From Amblyornis subalaris (taxonomy: Eukaryota > Chordata > Aves > Passeriformes > Ptilonorhynchidae), in the NCBI GenBank assembly GCA_018881555.1, contig JACAXG010000123.1, forward strand, positions 2,460,460 to 2,524,459: 64,000 nt of DNA, read 5' to 3'. Position numbers and translations under genes: made by a program. Positions 1 through 11,040 of the stretch are shown here, piece after piece (the stretch's first letter is position 1; each line of letters opens with the position of its first letter). The notes under the pieces were generated by a model. It did not search any database, had not been told where the DNA came from, and saw nothing but the letters and a program-made list of their open reading frames with translations.

Positions 1-1590
1 GTTGCTATTTTTTTCTTTTTGTTTTCTAAGCATTATAAATCTTGTGGGCTTTGGGGGTAATTTTCTTGCTTGACTAAACCAGCAAGGGTTTTTCCAACAA
101 TGAATTATCAAATGCTTCTCCAAACTCAATTCTGCAGGAAAATATATATCGAGTAGAATAGAACTATGTAGTTTTATTTATTGAATATTTCTTGGGTTTG
201 TCCCCTAACGTTTTTTATTTTATTTCAAATGACTCCATCAAATTTTGTAATACACATGGTATGATTAATAATTTATGTTTAAATTGAATCCCAATATTTA
301 AAGCTTAATACAATGAAATATACATACAATTTATCTCTATTGAGAAAGAGACATCTGAAAATTTATAATGTGAGACTTCTTTATTATAAAATGCTTGGTT
401 AGTAAGCAAACCATTTAGGTTCCAATTTTAAACAGAAACCCTTAAAAAGCTTGCTAAATATATCAGTTCATTCATAATGTGACTTATTTTACATAATCCT
501 TTTCTCTGTTAACTTTTCTCCAAAATAAAATATTTCATTGCTATGTCCTCATGCTGGTGTATTCCAAATTATTATGTTGACTTCTACTTTAATAACTTCT
601 AATTTTGAATAGGCTACATTACTGAAGTGATATCCTGAGGTATTTATTACTTATCCTTATCACTCAAAATAACTGTGCTTAGGACAGTTTTTAAACAGAT
701 CATGGCATATGCACTTGTTTCCACAGTTAATGCTCTGCTAGACAAATTGAGCTACTTTGAACTAAATTTGGGATGATACCACAATAAGAAAGAGCTTATT
801 ATGTTTTTTATATTTTGTGTTTCAGGCTTCTATGAAATAGTGTTTACAAAATAGCTCCAGATAGCTTAGATGACATGACTGCAATATGGCAAGTTACTTG
901 ATGCATTTCTTTGCAGGGATAAGAGATTACCCATATAATTGAAGTTTGCAGAATGAGAGCTTAAGACATATTGCCTAAACTGAATTAGACTGAGTATTCC
1001 TTAAAATGAGAGCTTCATATGCCAATTGCACCAAAACTCCATTACTGAAGAGTTCCGATGGTTCTAATCACTTGTAGCTTTGTATTTACACATTATGTAT
1101 ATACATTTGTGCATTTGCACTGAGAAACACACACATATATGTAACACATAACAGTAAATTTATCTTTCCCAAATATTTAACCCACATCCGTCATCTCCTT
1201 AAAGGAAATCAGTCCACTGTGTGAGCAGTTCAAATGTTTAGTGTAAATATTATTCTTTATTTGATAGCAGTGGCCCACTATTTAGTGGACAGGTTGGATT
1301 TTGGTGCAGTTTTTTTTCTTTAGAGGTACTAATCCTGTTTCTTCAGCAAGATATAAGATACTCAGTGGATTTAAGTTTCTTCCCTCTTTTTTTATTCTCA
1401 TCATGCTTAGCAAATAACTTGGAGACTTAAATGAAAAATAGATATGAGAGATTACGGTAACTTCTATGACTCCGGCTAAGTGATAAGAAATTGATTCTTT
1501 TTTCTTTAGCTAATTGCCCACTGCCAATGAAAATTCTTTCTCCCATGAAATTTTTGCCTGGGGACCATGGTACAGTAGGACTCTGAGAAA
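1..1590. other. AT-rich non-coding DNA, nothing recognised
   Basis: No reading frame of note, no repeat hallmark and no RNA gene was recognised. There is a short CA/TA-alternating stretch near 1126-1145. The last bases before 1596 form the left target-site copy of the LTR that follows. Confidence 0.6.
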
Positions 1591-1719
1591 CATACTGTCC
1601 TGGGTTAGTTATATATTCTATTACCACCCACAAAAGCTGGATAAATTTCATAATTACACACCTGGGACTCCTTATCTCAACTGAGATAAGCACTCCAACC
1701 GAAGCACTACCCACCCTGG

Positions 1720-1805
1720 TTATCTGATCTCAGGTAATGGCCCATTAGCACCACACAGCCGATTATCTGAGCTCAGGTAATGGCCCATTAGCACCACCCA
1801 GCCTG
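1720..1805 (+). repeat. 43-bp tandem duplication in LTR U3
   Basis: Two adjacent copies (1720-1762 and 1763-1805) both start TTATCTGA and contain CAGGTAATGGCCCATTAGC. They differ at only a few positions. Tandem duplications in U3 often carry enhancer sites in retroviral LTRs; here that role is inference only. Confidence 0.85.
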
Positions 1806-2232
1806 ACTAATTAGCCTGAACCCCTCCGGAACATTTCAAAGGACCCTAGGACTCCTCCAAGCTCATTACCGAAACAGCCAATAGAACATCGGGAAGATCC
1901 TCTTCCATTGTGAGAGTCCCCGCCCCTGGGGGAGGTGCCAGCCAAGAAGCACACCATAAAACAAGGGTTTTGGATGGGAGAAGATACCCTCGACTCGATG
2001 GGACTCTGCTCTTACGACTCCACTCTCGACCGGACTCCACTCCTCGGAATTGGATTCAGCTAGCTACTCCACTCCACTACTGGNACTGAGCTACCAGGCC
2101 TTCCTGCAGGATCAGTGCCTAACTGGACTGCACAGCTACCACCCAGGTCAACAGGGTGTCAGGTTGTACCGTGACTCTGTCGGTTTGTTTAAGCCGTGTT
2201 TCTGTATTACTGCATTTATTTTAACCTTTTTT

Positions 2233-2238
2233 ATTAAA
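2233..2238 (+). promoter_or_regulatory. Polyadenylation signal (ATTAAA) of the solo LTR
   Basis: ATTAAA sits in a T-rich context about 85 bp before the 3' end of the LTR, where the R/U5 border is expected. Its position supports the plus-strand orientation of the element. Confidence 0.5.
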
Positions 2239-2324
2239 ATTGTAATTTTGACCTAACATCTCTCGGGGTATTCGGTGTGGGGTTAATTTCCCCTGCTGGT
2301 TTACAGCCAAACCAGCACACATAC

Positions 2325-2740
2325 ATACTTCTAAGACAAATATATTGAGAATGTCTGAGTGATTTTTGAACAGTAAAATCATATGATAGTAAAAATTTTG
2401 CAGTTTATTGCCTGGAATGTGCTGTACCACTCCTGGGTACTACCTCTAGAGAGCCTGTGCTTGTTGAATGGCTATAATGGAAAATGAAATTTTAAGAATA
2501 TATACTAATCCTTTAATGGTGTTGGAGTTAGAGCAGCTAATGTGAAAACAATCAATACATACTCTCTGAGCTAGGCGAGAAGATGTAAAATTATGGGTCT
2601 GAATTCTCTAGCATTTACTTCTGTTCATAATTATATTGTATTGCAGAGATGTGAAAAGAAAATGGGAAGTCTTGTCATCCATGTTTAAAAATGGCCCTTT
2701 GAAAACTTTTTAAAACTATTTAAAAGAAATTCATACGTAT
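2325..2740. other. Spacer between two LTR elements, nothing recognised
   Basis: About 400 bp of AT-rich DNA between the solo LTR and the next LTR remnant. No internal retroviral coding sequence was recognised, so the neighbouring LTRs do not appear to flank one provirus. Confidence 0.5.
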
Positions 2741-2842
2741 TCATACTTTTATTCTCCCAATTCTCTCTCTGATCCTGCTGGTGAGGGGGGTAAGCAAGCA
2801 GTTGAGTGGTGCTTAGTTGCTAGCTAGGGCTAAACCATGACA
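2741..2842 (+). mobile_element. Truncated LTR 3' end (U5), ERVL-like family
   Basis: The segment runs from an ATTCTC-rich start at about 2751, through a G-run near 2785, to GTGGTGCTTAGTTGC and the terminus TAAACCATGACA at 2842. This order matches the 3' end of a common bird LTR as I remember it (GTGGTGCTTGGTTGC, then GGGGTTAAACCATGACA). Only about the last 100 bp are recognisable; U3 and R were not found, so the copy is truncated or its 5' part is too diverged to see. A second copy of the same 3' end lies at 3446-3619. Family assignment is from memory. Confidence 0.55.
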
Positions 2843-3445
2843 CTGAAATATATATACATGTAATTAGTATGTCTCCTAACCACAAAAATATTTTAAAATA
2901 TTAATATTTNAAAAAATATTAAGACAAAGTTGACATTGTTCTTTTGAAGCATTCAGTATAGACGGTGTCTTCTACAGATGGAGACCGTCTTTATCTTTCC
3001 ATCACAAAATCAACTGCTGTTGTCTAAAACCTGCTAAATATATAATTTTTTGTTGCAACTCATCGCTGCATGTTCCAATTTATCTTACCTAGAATGTTGT
3101 TGAAGCCTTTTGTTAGGTAGTGCCCAATCTTATTTTCAGATTTCTTTTTATCTTCATGAGATTGATCCTGTGAGGTCCTACTACCTACTAAGAGATGTCC
3201 AGCATGTTGAAACACCACTGGCTACAATGAAAGTTGACTTTTTGCAGTATACATGAATAAGCATATTTCAAAATAAAGGTTGAGAAACAATATTCTTTGC
3301 AGTGCGCATGCTTCCTATGCTTGCCTCCAGTGTCTCCTTTTATAAATTAAAATTGAGCTGTATTTCATGCTTTTAACCAGAGGTTAGAAGGACAGTATAA
3401 TATTTGGAGATCTGAAAAAGCAATGAACATTCATTAATTGTTGTT
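2843..3445. other. AT-rich spacer between two related LTR remnants
   Basis: No gene or repeat family was recognised. It holds an AT-only palindromic stretch near 2883-2925 and a small inverted repeat whose 7-bp arms are AGACGGT (2960-2966) and ACCGTCT (2984-2990). Confidence 0.45.
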
Positions 3446-3619
3446 GTTTCCAATAAATTGTTCATATCTCAAACCGTGATCTTTACTTTTTGAGCCTCCA
3501 ATTCTCCTCTCCAGCCTGCCACAGGGGGAAGGGAAAGCAGGGGAGCAACAGAGCAGTGCTTGGTTTGAAGACTCTCAGTGGGGCACTGGACTGGGGATTA
3601 CTATTTGTAAACCACAACA
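3446..3619 (+). mobile_element. Truncated LTR 3' end with poly(A) signal, same family as 2741-2842
   Basis: The segment carries AATAAA at 3452-3457, then TTCATATCTCAAACC, CAATTCTCCTCTCC, a G-rich stretch, CAGTGCTTGGTT and finally TAAACCACAACA ending at 3619. The order and spacing follow the remembered R-U5 portion of the bird LTR that ends GTTAAACCATGACA, and parallel the copy ending at 2842. An extra stretch of about 30 bp interrupts the end after CTTGGTT. The 5' part is missing or unrecognisable. The similarity between the two copies is seen directly; the family identity is from memory. Confidence 0.5.
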
Positions 3620-6600
3620 ATGCTCACTATGTGCTGGAAAGAGAAAGACACCTACTCCTGTAAACAAAGGAAAATGTTCTTTACTGCCATAAAGTTTAAA
3701 TACCTCAAAAATAGTAATAGAACAGGCAGTGGTGAGATTGTGTTTCCTTTGTCAAGGTTAATGATGACAACGTGAATTCTGGGGTTAGTGATAAAATATT
3801 CTCAGCTCTAGGTTCTTACCCTAGACCTTATGCTGCCTGTACTTTGACCAAAGACTAAATACTGAGAACTTCAGATTGTATTAGTCATTGTCCTGTTCCA
3901 TCTCTTTTTTTGGGTTGAATAAAACAGCACTAGGTATTAGTTTCAGAATAGGGAAAGACTTCCTGTAATTTTTGACCAAGAGAATTGTTTTTGTAGAGAC
4001 AACACACATATATAGATACACTAATTAATTCAGAAGTGGAGCCCACTGTGCATCTGTAGGAAATGAATCACTTAAAGTAATCACAGAAAATAGAGCGAGG
4101 GTGCTCTATTTTGGATAATAAGCACAGATACATATGAAGGATCCTTCAGGTTGATATGTTAATTATACTGAACATTCCTTGATGCCTGCTGTTTCAGTAT
4201 TGCTACAGAAGCATGTGAACGTGTTCTCAACAATCACACTTCACAGTCTTTGTTCTTGATACCGTCAAGGTCTGCCATGTTCATGTTTATAACTCGTCAC
4301 AAGAAATTTACTCATAGGAAGCCTCAGACCCATGTGCTTCTTAGAATTGCTGCTTGACTGGTTCCAATCCATCTTTTCTATGCCCTTACTAGTACTTGGC
4401 ATTTTCAAGCCATCAAGTAGAAGGGGAAGAATTTACTTCTTTCTTACTCAGAAGTTCATTATATCTTAATCTTCCAAAAAAACNAAATAATATTTAACAT
4501 TTTTGCTGCCCTCATCTGCATGTCTGTCTTAGGCATATTAACAGCGTCCATCTTTGTGTCTTAAAAGCCAAAAGCTTTATAATTTTCCTTATTTTTAAAA
4601 ATCAAACCTTGGAAAATATAATGGGTTGGTTTCAATTTAACCCAATCCAATTTTAGGAAAGTATATTAAGAAGTAGTAGTAGAGATATCAACCAGAATTT
4701 GCAGTCACAGTGATTATTTTTACAAGGTTATTTTTTCTGAAGAGGACCAAACATATGGTAATCACTAGAGGGGTTTTATTCCCGTATTATCATAAGTTTT
4801 ATGCAATTTATAGTGACATTCACATTCGAATTTAACCAACAGCTACATAAAAATACTTTAGTCTAACAGAGTAAAAAAATATTTACTATAGTCACTGATG
4901 ATTCTCTATTAACTTAGATATTCAAAATCCAGTCCTGAATGTTCCATACTGATGACATTTAACTAAAGTGGTATCTTCAGCCTACCAAAATCAGCACAGA
5001 AGGACCCACAGAAATATATATATCTGTGCATACCAGTACACCAGACATAAGCATATAATTTTCTCTTACTTATTAATTTTGACAAATGTNTATCATCACT
5101 AATATTGTAAGAAAACACTGCTCTCGGTAATTTTGTGTTAAATCAGACAATAAATTGGGTTCCCATTTAACAAATGTAGTCTAAGAATCAGGATCACTAA
5201 ATAGATACTTTTTTAAAATTCTCAACACANATGGAAAAGTTTCTTTCGAGATAAACACTCCAGCTGAAATCACTGTTGTCATTCAGGGTATGCTGTTTGG
5301 CAGCTTAAAGAAGGCAGACAAATTCTCAGAGATAGCAACCAGAGGACATACATAGATACGAGGCAATTGTGGAGAAGGATTATGGTGAATAGGTGTTAAT
5401 TTGGTGATACTTGTTGGTATTTGGTTAACAGGTGTTAATACAGGTGAATCAGCATGGATTTTCATCTATGCACTCTGTGGATTTTACTCTTTCATTTGTT
5501 AGATTCAGCTATTGTTAAGGGCAAACAGTAGTCAAAAATTTTATCAGTTAGATGCGGGGGAGAGGGAGAAGAGCGAATTTTGCTCAAAGGCGATATTCTT
5601 ATAAAATGTGAGAAATACTCCATTTTTTAAAAAAACCCAAACTGAACCAAAACAAAAGGCCCCACCAAAACCAAACCCAAAACAATCTGTATGCTTTAAG
5701 GACCTAGGAGCTACAAGCAGTGGGATTTATTCCCTTTNACCTTCCCCTCTGTGTTTTTCTCAGTAGCAGTACATTACCTATGCTCCAAAAACCAGCAGGA
5801 ATTTTAAGTTCAACTACAATTTTGCCCTCACAACACGACAAAAATGCTACCTGAACCAGATCCATAACATCTCACATAAGGTCAAGGATATTCATACATA
5901 ACAAGCTTTCTTGGAGGGGGCTAGTTTGATGTTGTCTAATGTACCTGCTCAAAACAGAGATTCTGAAACAAGATATCAAATTGATCACTAAGTCAGTAGA
6001 AGCTGGACCTTGTAAAGCAAAAGCACAGTCTCCCAGGAAAAGAGTTTGACTGTTGCATTCATAAGCACCCCTTGCTGGCTACAGTCAGTCAAGAACTTGT
6101 CACTAGTTGAAAATGTGCTATGCTTTTACTGACACCATCTCCAGCCGGGGAAAAAATATACTGATGGCCATTCTCAAAGGATGAGATGTTTTAAAAATAT
6201 TTACGAAAATAAGTAGAGAATACTATTAACTTTCTGATGTAAAGTGCCAAGTGTTTCAAAAGGAAATGCAGTTTTAGATCATATTGCTACTGTTTCTTTT
6301 CCTAGTATTTTGGCAGACTCTTCAAAACCTGGCGATAAAACTGATAATAAGATTTATCAGAAACAATAGCATCCTAAGTCACAAAAGAGGGAGTGGCAAC
6401 ATTATACAGAAGTGGGAAACAGGGAAATACCTGAGATTCTGATTTCATTAACTGACTGGATGAGAGACCAAGACAAATATTGGGGAAAATGAAGTGTCGT
6501 TCAGGTACAGTTTAGAAATTCACAGCCAAGACAGCTATGCATAAGAATCATGTCTCATTCCATAGACTGTTCAGAACCAGCAAGCACCTACANTTCTGCT

Positions 6601-9195
6601 ACCCCATGTGACCTTAGGAACTACTAACTCACCAGAGTGGAGCATCTCAGATCACATTTCTAAAGATACTACTGTCAAGTGAGCATCTTATTTCCACAGA
6701 AAGAAGTCCTGCTTGCCTGAGCCTCTACCACAATATGGTTATGTTTTTTGTATATAAAGTAAAGCAGAAAGAGAAAGAAGTACCTGAAAAAGGATTTAGA
6801 CATTTTCCCCACAATTATTCCTGAACATTGTTGTAGAGCCAGCATAGCAGTGGACTCAAGTGACTAGCCTTTCATCCCAATTTTCTTATAAGCAGCTGTT
6901 ACATCAATGTATTGCTCTGGTCCAGCCTTTTTTTTCCCTTATGGGAAATTTTTACTTTTTTAAAATCTGTGGTACATTTTTATGTTTCTCCTTGAGATAA
7001 GCTAGCATATGTAATAAAACTATTTTCAAAAAAACAGCAGAATGTAAAAAATTGTGTACAAGAATGGCATTGACTTGTTTCCAAAATCATAATTTTACAT
7101 ACTTGGCAGTCCTGGTAACTCTGCCAAACTGTTTCCTCATATTTAGGAGAAATAGGATTTCACCTTTAGTAAACAAAAGAACCTTTAAAATCCTTTATTC
7201 TAGGAGTTTGACAGTATAAACTAATTTGAGAGGGGGGAAAAAAATCTCCCTGCCCAAAAGACAAAAAACCCCACCCAAAGTATCTTACTTGCTTTGTACA
7301 GATCATATTTTTCCTGTAGTTGAATAAAATTTATCTGGCTAGGAAAAGGTCCTTTTAGCGTTGTATATCACCTCAGACGACTGTAGAAATTTAGGGAAAC
7401 AGGTAGTGAAAGATTTTGGTTATTACTGAGTTATTCAATGCTGTTGGTTAGGTTGAAATACAAAGTCGAAATACAAAGTCTTCTCATTAGCATGAGAACA
7501 ACATGACCTCCATAGTGGTATTAGGACATAAGAAGCTTTACTGTTCTAACAGACTCAGTAATAGGTGGGGTTTTTNAATAAAAACAATGATCTTACTACA
7601 GCCCCTGGTTTGACTGGTCTTATCCCGGTATAACAATTATTTATACTGATTTAAGTCCAAACACAAGAGTGAAAACTATTATAAACTTTGCTGGAACTTC
7701 CTTAAAGCATCCCAAATGGAATTCAAATATAAATACTGTTATGGCTACAACTGTTACCACTTTATACCATACATAAGCTTCATCAATAGGTTGAAGAACA
7801 GGAGACTTGATTTGTCTTCAGTGATGATTCTTTTCCTGGCCTCTAGTCAAACTCTACATATCAACAGAAAACGTACAATTGCCTGGCAAGATTTAATAAA
7901 ACATGAGCATACTTGTGCACATATCATCACACACACACTGCACATATCATTGTATATATTTGTGTGTGTATGCATGTTTATCCATATGTCAAGAAAAAGA
8001 GAGAGAAACAGGAAATAGTAAGAATGTAAACATCAGTTATTATTGGGATGCTTACCAAAAAAGGAGTTAATTCACCACCTTATAGGTTGTAAGTGTAACT
8101 TAAGTTCTTTTAACAGTAGTGCTGTGATAGGTAAGGTCCTTTTGCTGGCTATTTTTTGCTGGTATTTGCTGGCATGTAATACCCATGTAACATTGGTGTA
8201 TTAGATACAGTACAGGCACACTCTATTACTATACACAGTAAATATATAGCTTCATTGAAATCAACATAAAATTAAAACAGGACATAGCAGTATGGTATAA
8301 CTAAACTTAGAGTCACTCTAACTCATATCAGTGTACTTCTCCAAAGGTATCTCTATAGCTTACAACTATTTTTGTTTGNTTTTTTTTAGTGGAAGAGGGA
8401 GTCCAGTTACTAGTCTGATAAACCAGTTTAAGTCTATATATTTATAACAAATTTTGCTCTTCATTTGACCTTATAGACAATATTTTGGATGTGACCACAA
8501 AGCCAGGGAAAAAGCTTTCTGTAATACCTCCCAACAGGGTATAGAAATGACAAATGGACTTGTTTTCCAAGCAAAATATCTTATATTCCTTTTCTAGGAA
8601 AGTACTGAGGTTGAAACAAAATTATCTTAAAACTTTACTGCCAAGAGGAGATGAAATTGTTCAGCTAAATGAGGCTTAAAATATGTTTGATCGAGGGTTG
8701 GAAGCATGACTTCATGTGAATCAGTGAATTTTGCAAATTAGTTTGTTACTTTGTAATCACCGAAAAACAAAGAAAAATAATTGCTAAAAGAATGTTATGA
8801 AATTTTTCGAGCTATACTTTACGTTACACTCTTAAAAGTAGGAAGAAATTTTCAGCAGTATATTCTATACAATTCGAGATCACACGGAACCTCAGTTTAA
8901 TAAAGAAAATATTTTGTATGAGGTTCATAGAGTTTTAAGAGTATTTTTAATAGACTGTTACAATAAGAAGCTCTATTGCCTATTATCTTCAGTATTTCAG
9001 TAGTAAGAAGTTGGAGACAATTGATATTACAAAACTTATAGTTCACAGTAAATTAAAAAAAACACAATAGAAATTTTTTAGTAGAATTGTGAAACTGACA
9101 AGCTTGGGACCATTACCTAAATGAATAATCAAAACAAACAGATCACAAAACAATATGTTATTCCTTATCAACAACTAAATCTTCAAACTCTGTAT
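3620..9195. other. AT-rich non-coding DNA with small simple repeats
   Basis: No supported gene. Reading frames here are short and lack recognisable domains. Small features are an A/C-rich strand-biased tract at about 5622-5690, a perfect 13-bp tandem duplication at 7455-7480, a CA/TG-rich patch at about 7915-7975, and three close copies of TTGCTGG near 8143-8172. Confidence 0.55.
7455..7480. repeat. Perfect 13-bp tandem duplication
   Basis: GAAATACAAAGTC occurs twice head to tail (7455-7467 and 7468-7480) with no mismatch. This looks like a replication-slippage duplication. Confidence 0.85.
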
Positions 9196-9200
9196 AGTAT

Positions 9201-9984
9201 TGTCCTGGAGTGACTTTATGATGCTATATATCCCAATCGCCTGCTTAATGAAAAAGTATTAACTCTGTGTCTTTAAGCTGGCTCAAGAAGCCAGGAGCTG
9301 TTTTGGTTGTCTTNGAAAGATATTTACATTCTTTCACCTTTATCAGCTGGCTATGTTATGGTACTGAGAAGAGAACATCTAGGCAGTNGCTTTCTATAGT
9401 TGAAGGCGAAGGGACACTTTTTTACCTTTACCTTTTTTTTTCTTGTGAGCTTTCACCCAGTTTTTACTCAGCTGAGGGATATTCGGACGGAGTTAAAACT
9501 TGCTTTTGGTTTTTTCCCTCCTCTGCTTGAGGCAAGGGAAGAAGATAAGTTTTTTCCTGGGACTGTATTTTCTTTTTCTTCTTCCTTTGGAACTGTACAA
9601 CAGACAGCTGGGCTCTGTTCTACATACCATCTCTCCGGGGCCTACACCTCCCGGGCCTGGAGAGGGCCTACTCCGTACTCAAGCAGCTAGCTAGAGACAG
9701 AGCAGAAGACCACACCTACCAAGGACTCAGGACTTTGATTCATTCAGGTTATCCTCCTCATGAGAGGTTTATTATCTAACATTATTCATTTTTATTTTTA
9801 TTTCTTTTTTCTCTTCACCTGGTGCCTGCGTGCACCCCCCCAGCAGCTGGGTTTTGCTAAATAAACAGGTTTTTTTCACTTTCCTCCAAGGAATTCTTAA
9901 GGGGANGAGAAAGGAGTTTTGAACCCTATCTTTTGCAGAGGAAGCTCTTTGAGTCTTCCTCCTAAGTTTGTCCAGACCATGACA
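9201..9984 (+). mobile_element. Second solo LTR of an endogenous retrovirus, ERVL-like
   Basis: A 784-bp element starts TGTCCTGGAG and ends CCATGACA. Its ends pair as an imperfect inverted repeat (TGTCCTGG against TGTCATGG). It is bounded by an identical 5-bp target duplication, AGTAT, at 9196-9200 and 9985-9989. An AATAAA signal lies at 9860-9865 after a C-run and CAGCTGGG, which places R/U5 at the right and the element on the plus strand. The first eight bases equal those of the LTR at 1596, but the bodies look different, so they are probably separate subfamilies. Three Ns lie within it. The overlapping plus-strand frames between 9267 and 9694 are LTR sequence read as protein, not genes. 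No internal proviral sequence is attached. Confidence 0.82.
9860..9865 (+). promoter_or_regulatory. Polyadenylation signal (AATAAA) of the second solo LTR
   Basis: A canonical AATAAA follows a pyrimidine-rich stretch and lies about 120 bp before the LTR 3' end, as expected for the R/U5 border. Confidence 0.6.
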
Positions 9985-9989
9985 AGTAT

Positions 9990-10680
9990 GACCACAAATT
10001 TATCCTAAACAAGCATGGATGAACATCTACCGCCCATATTTACTTGGAAAATTAATTACATATTTGCTTCCTCAGGCAGTAATTCTTACCTGAATGTGCA
10101 AGTAAGAAAAATGTCAAGAAATCTTAAACATACCACTTATAAACTTTCAGTAAATCTCTGAGTTATGCTGCACCATGGAGCATAGCAAAAAAATTACTAT
10201 GACTGAAATTAGTTTTTGGCATATGAGGTAGAACTGCACCTTCAATCTACAATAACTGAATTTACAGCTTAGTTGATTGAATGTAGCATTTTAACATCAT
10301 TTTGCAGGTTTAAGAATTGCAAGACCGGCAACCTTCTGGGTATTTTGATCACTAGCACACAAGCATGTAACATACTTTGTGTTCAAGGGGAACCTTCATC
10401 CAGGATGCAAAGCTGGTGCTGAATTATAATCACCTTCAAAAAGATTGCAAGCCTGTGGGTATTAAGCTTTGCACTCACCAAGCTCGACCAGAAAGATTTA
10501 TGCAATCTGCTCTGGGACCTGACACTTATTCATACGGTAGATCTGATAAGTGCATTCTGAGACCTTGAAGTTTATTCTCATCACAAGTTTTGCGTTTAAG
10601 GACTCAACCAATAGACCTATTTTAGTGCTGATCAAAAGCACTTCATTATGAGCTCAAGCAAAATCACTGTACAACCACAA
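9990..10680. other. Non-coding DNA, nothing recognised
   Basis: No repeat family or gene was recognised. A 63-codon plus frame at 10377-10568 has no familiar domain and looks like a chance frame. Confidence 0.5.
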
Positions 10681-10731
10681 TAAAGGAAAAAAGGAAAGGG
10701 AAAGGGAAAAGGGAAAAGGAAAGGGAAAAAC
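10681..10731 (+). repeat. Polypurine GGGAAA-type simple repeat
   Basis: A pure purine run of GGAAA, GGGAAA and GGGAAAA units. Four GGG runs fall at 10698-10700, 10704-10706, 10711-10713 and 10723-10725 with spacers of 3, 4 and 9 bases, the last containing an extra GG. Such a tract can form a triplex or a loose G-quadruplex; this is inference from composition. Confidence 0.75.
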
Positions 10732-11040
10732 CTTATACTTCTAAAAATAAAAGTGAATCTTTAAAGCCTAAGAATAATCTCCAATGTTTCAGGCAGCAGT
10801 CAAGTTTTTGCTGTCTTTGCTCTTGCATATCTGGAAATAGTTTGTCATATATGTTTGCTTTCCAGTCTCAGCCAATAAAAATGACAGAAGATATCTGAAT
10901 CAAAAGACAATAAACTATTTTTCTTAACTTTATGGCATCCATTGTATCACAAAGCTAAATAAGGTCACACCAGTATTTCTCCAAACATAATAAAGATGAA
11001 CAATGTAATGAATTAAAGAAAAGATTTTACTGAGCATTTG
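10732..11040. other. AT-rich DNA next to CR1 fragment
   Basis: Nothing recognised. The left end of the truncated CR1 fragment begins at about 11041. Confidence 0.45.

Larger units (their letters stand above)
1596..2319 (+). mobile_element. Solo LTR of an endogenous retrovirus, ERVL-like
   Basis: A 724-bp element begins TGTCCTGG and ends CCAGCACA, so its termini form the TG...CA inverted repeat expected of a retroviral LTR (7 of 8 positions pair). It is flanked by an identical 5-bp target duplication, CATAC, at 1591-1595 and 2320-2324. A 5-bp duplication is typical of ERVL (class III) insertions. Inside are a TATA-like CATAAAA at 1955-1961 and an ATTAAA polyadenylation signal at 2233-2238, in the order U3-R-U5 on the plus strand. 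No gag, pol or env is attached, so this is best read as a solo LTR left by recombination between two LTRs. The U3 part holds a 43-bp tandem duplication. One N lies at about 2084. The boundaries are read directly; the ERVL class is inferred from duplication length and general avian LTR resemblance. Confidence 0.8.

Noticed and set aside
1596..3619. A full provirus bounded by the LTR at 1596 and the LTR remnants at 2842/3619
   Set aside because: No gag, pol or env sequence lies between them, the LTR bodies differ, and the first LTR has its own matching target duplication on both sides.
9267..9694. Three overlapping plus-strand frames of 64-96 codons
   Set aside because: They lie wholly inside the LTR at 9201-9984, overlap each other in different frames and have no protein motif.
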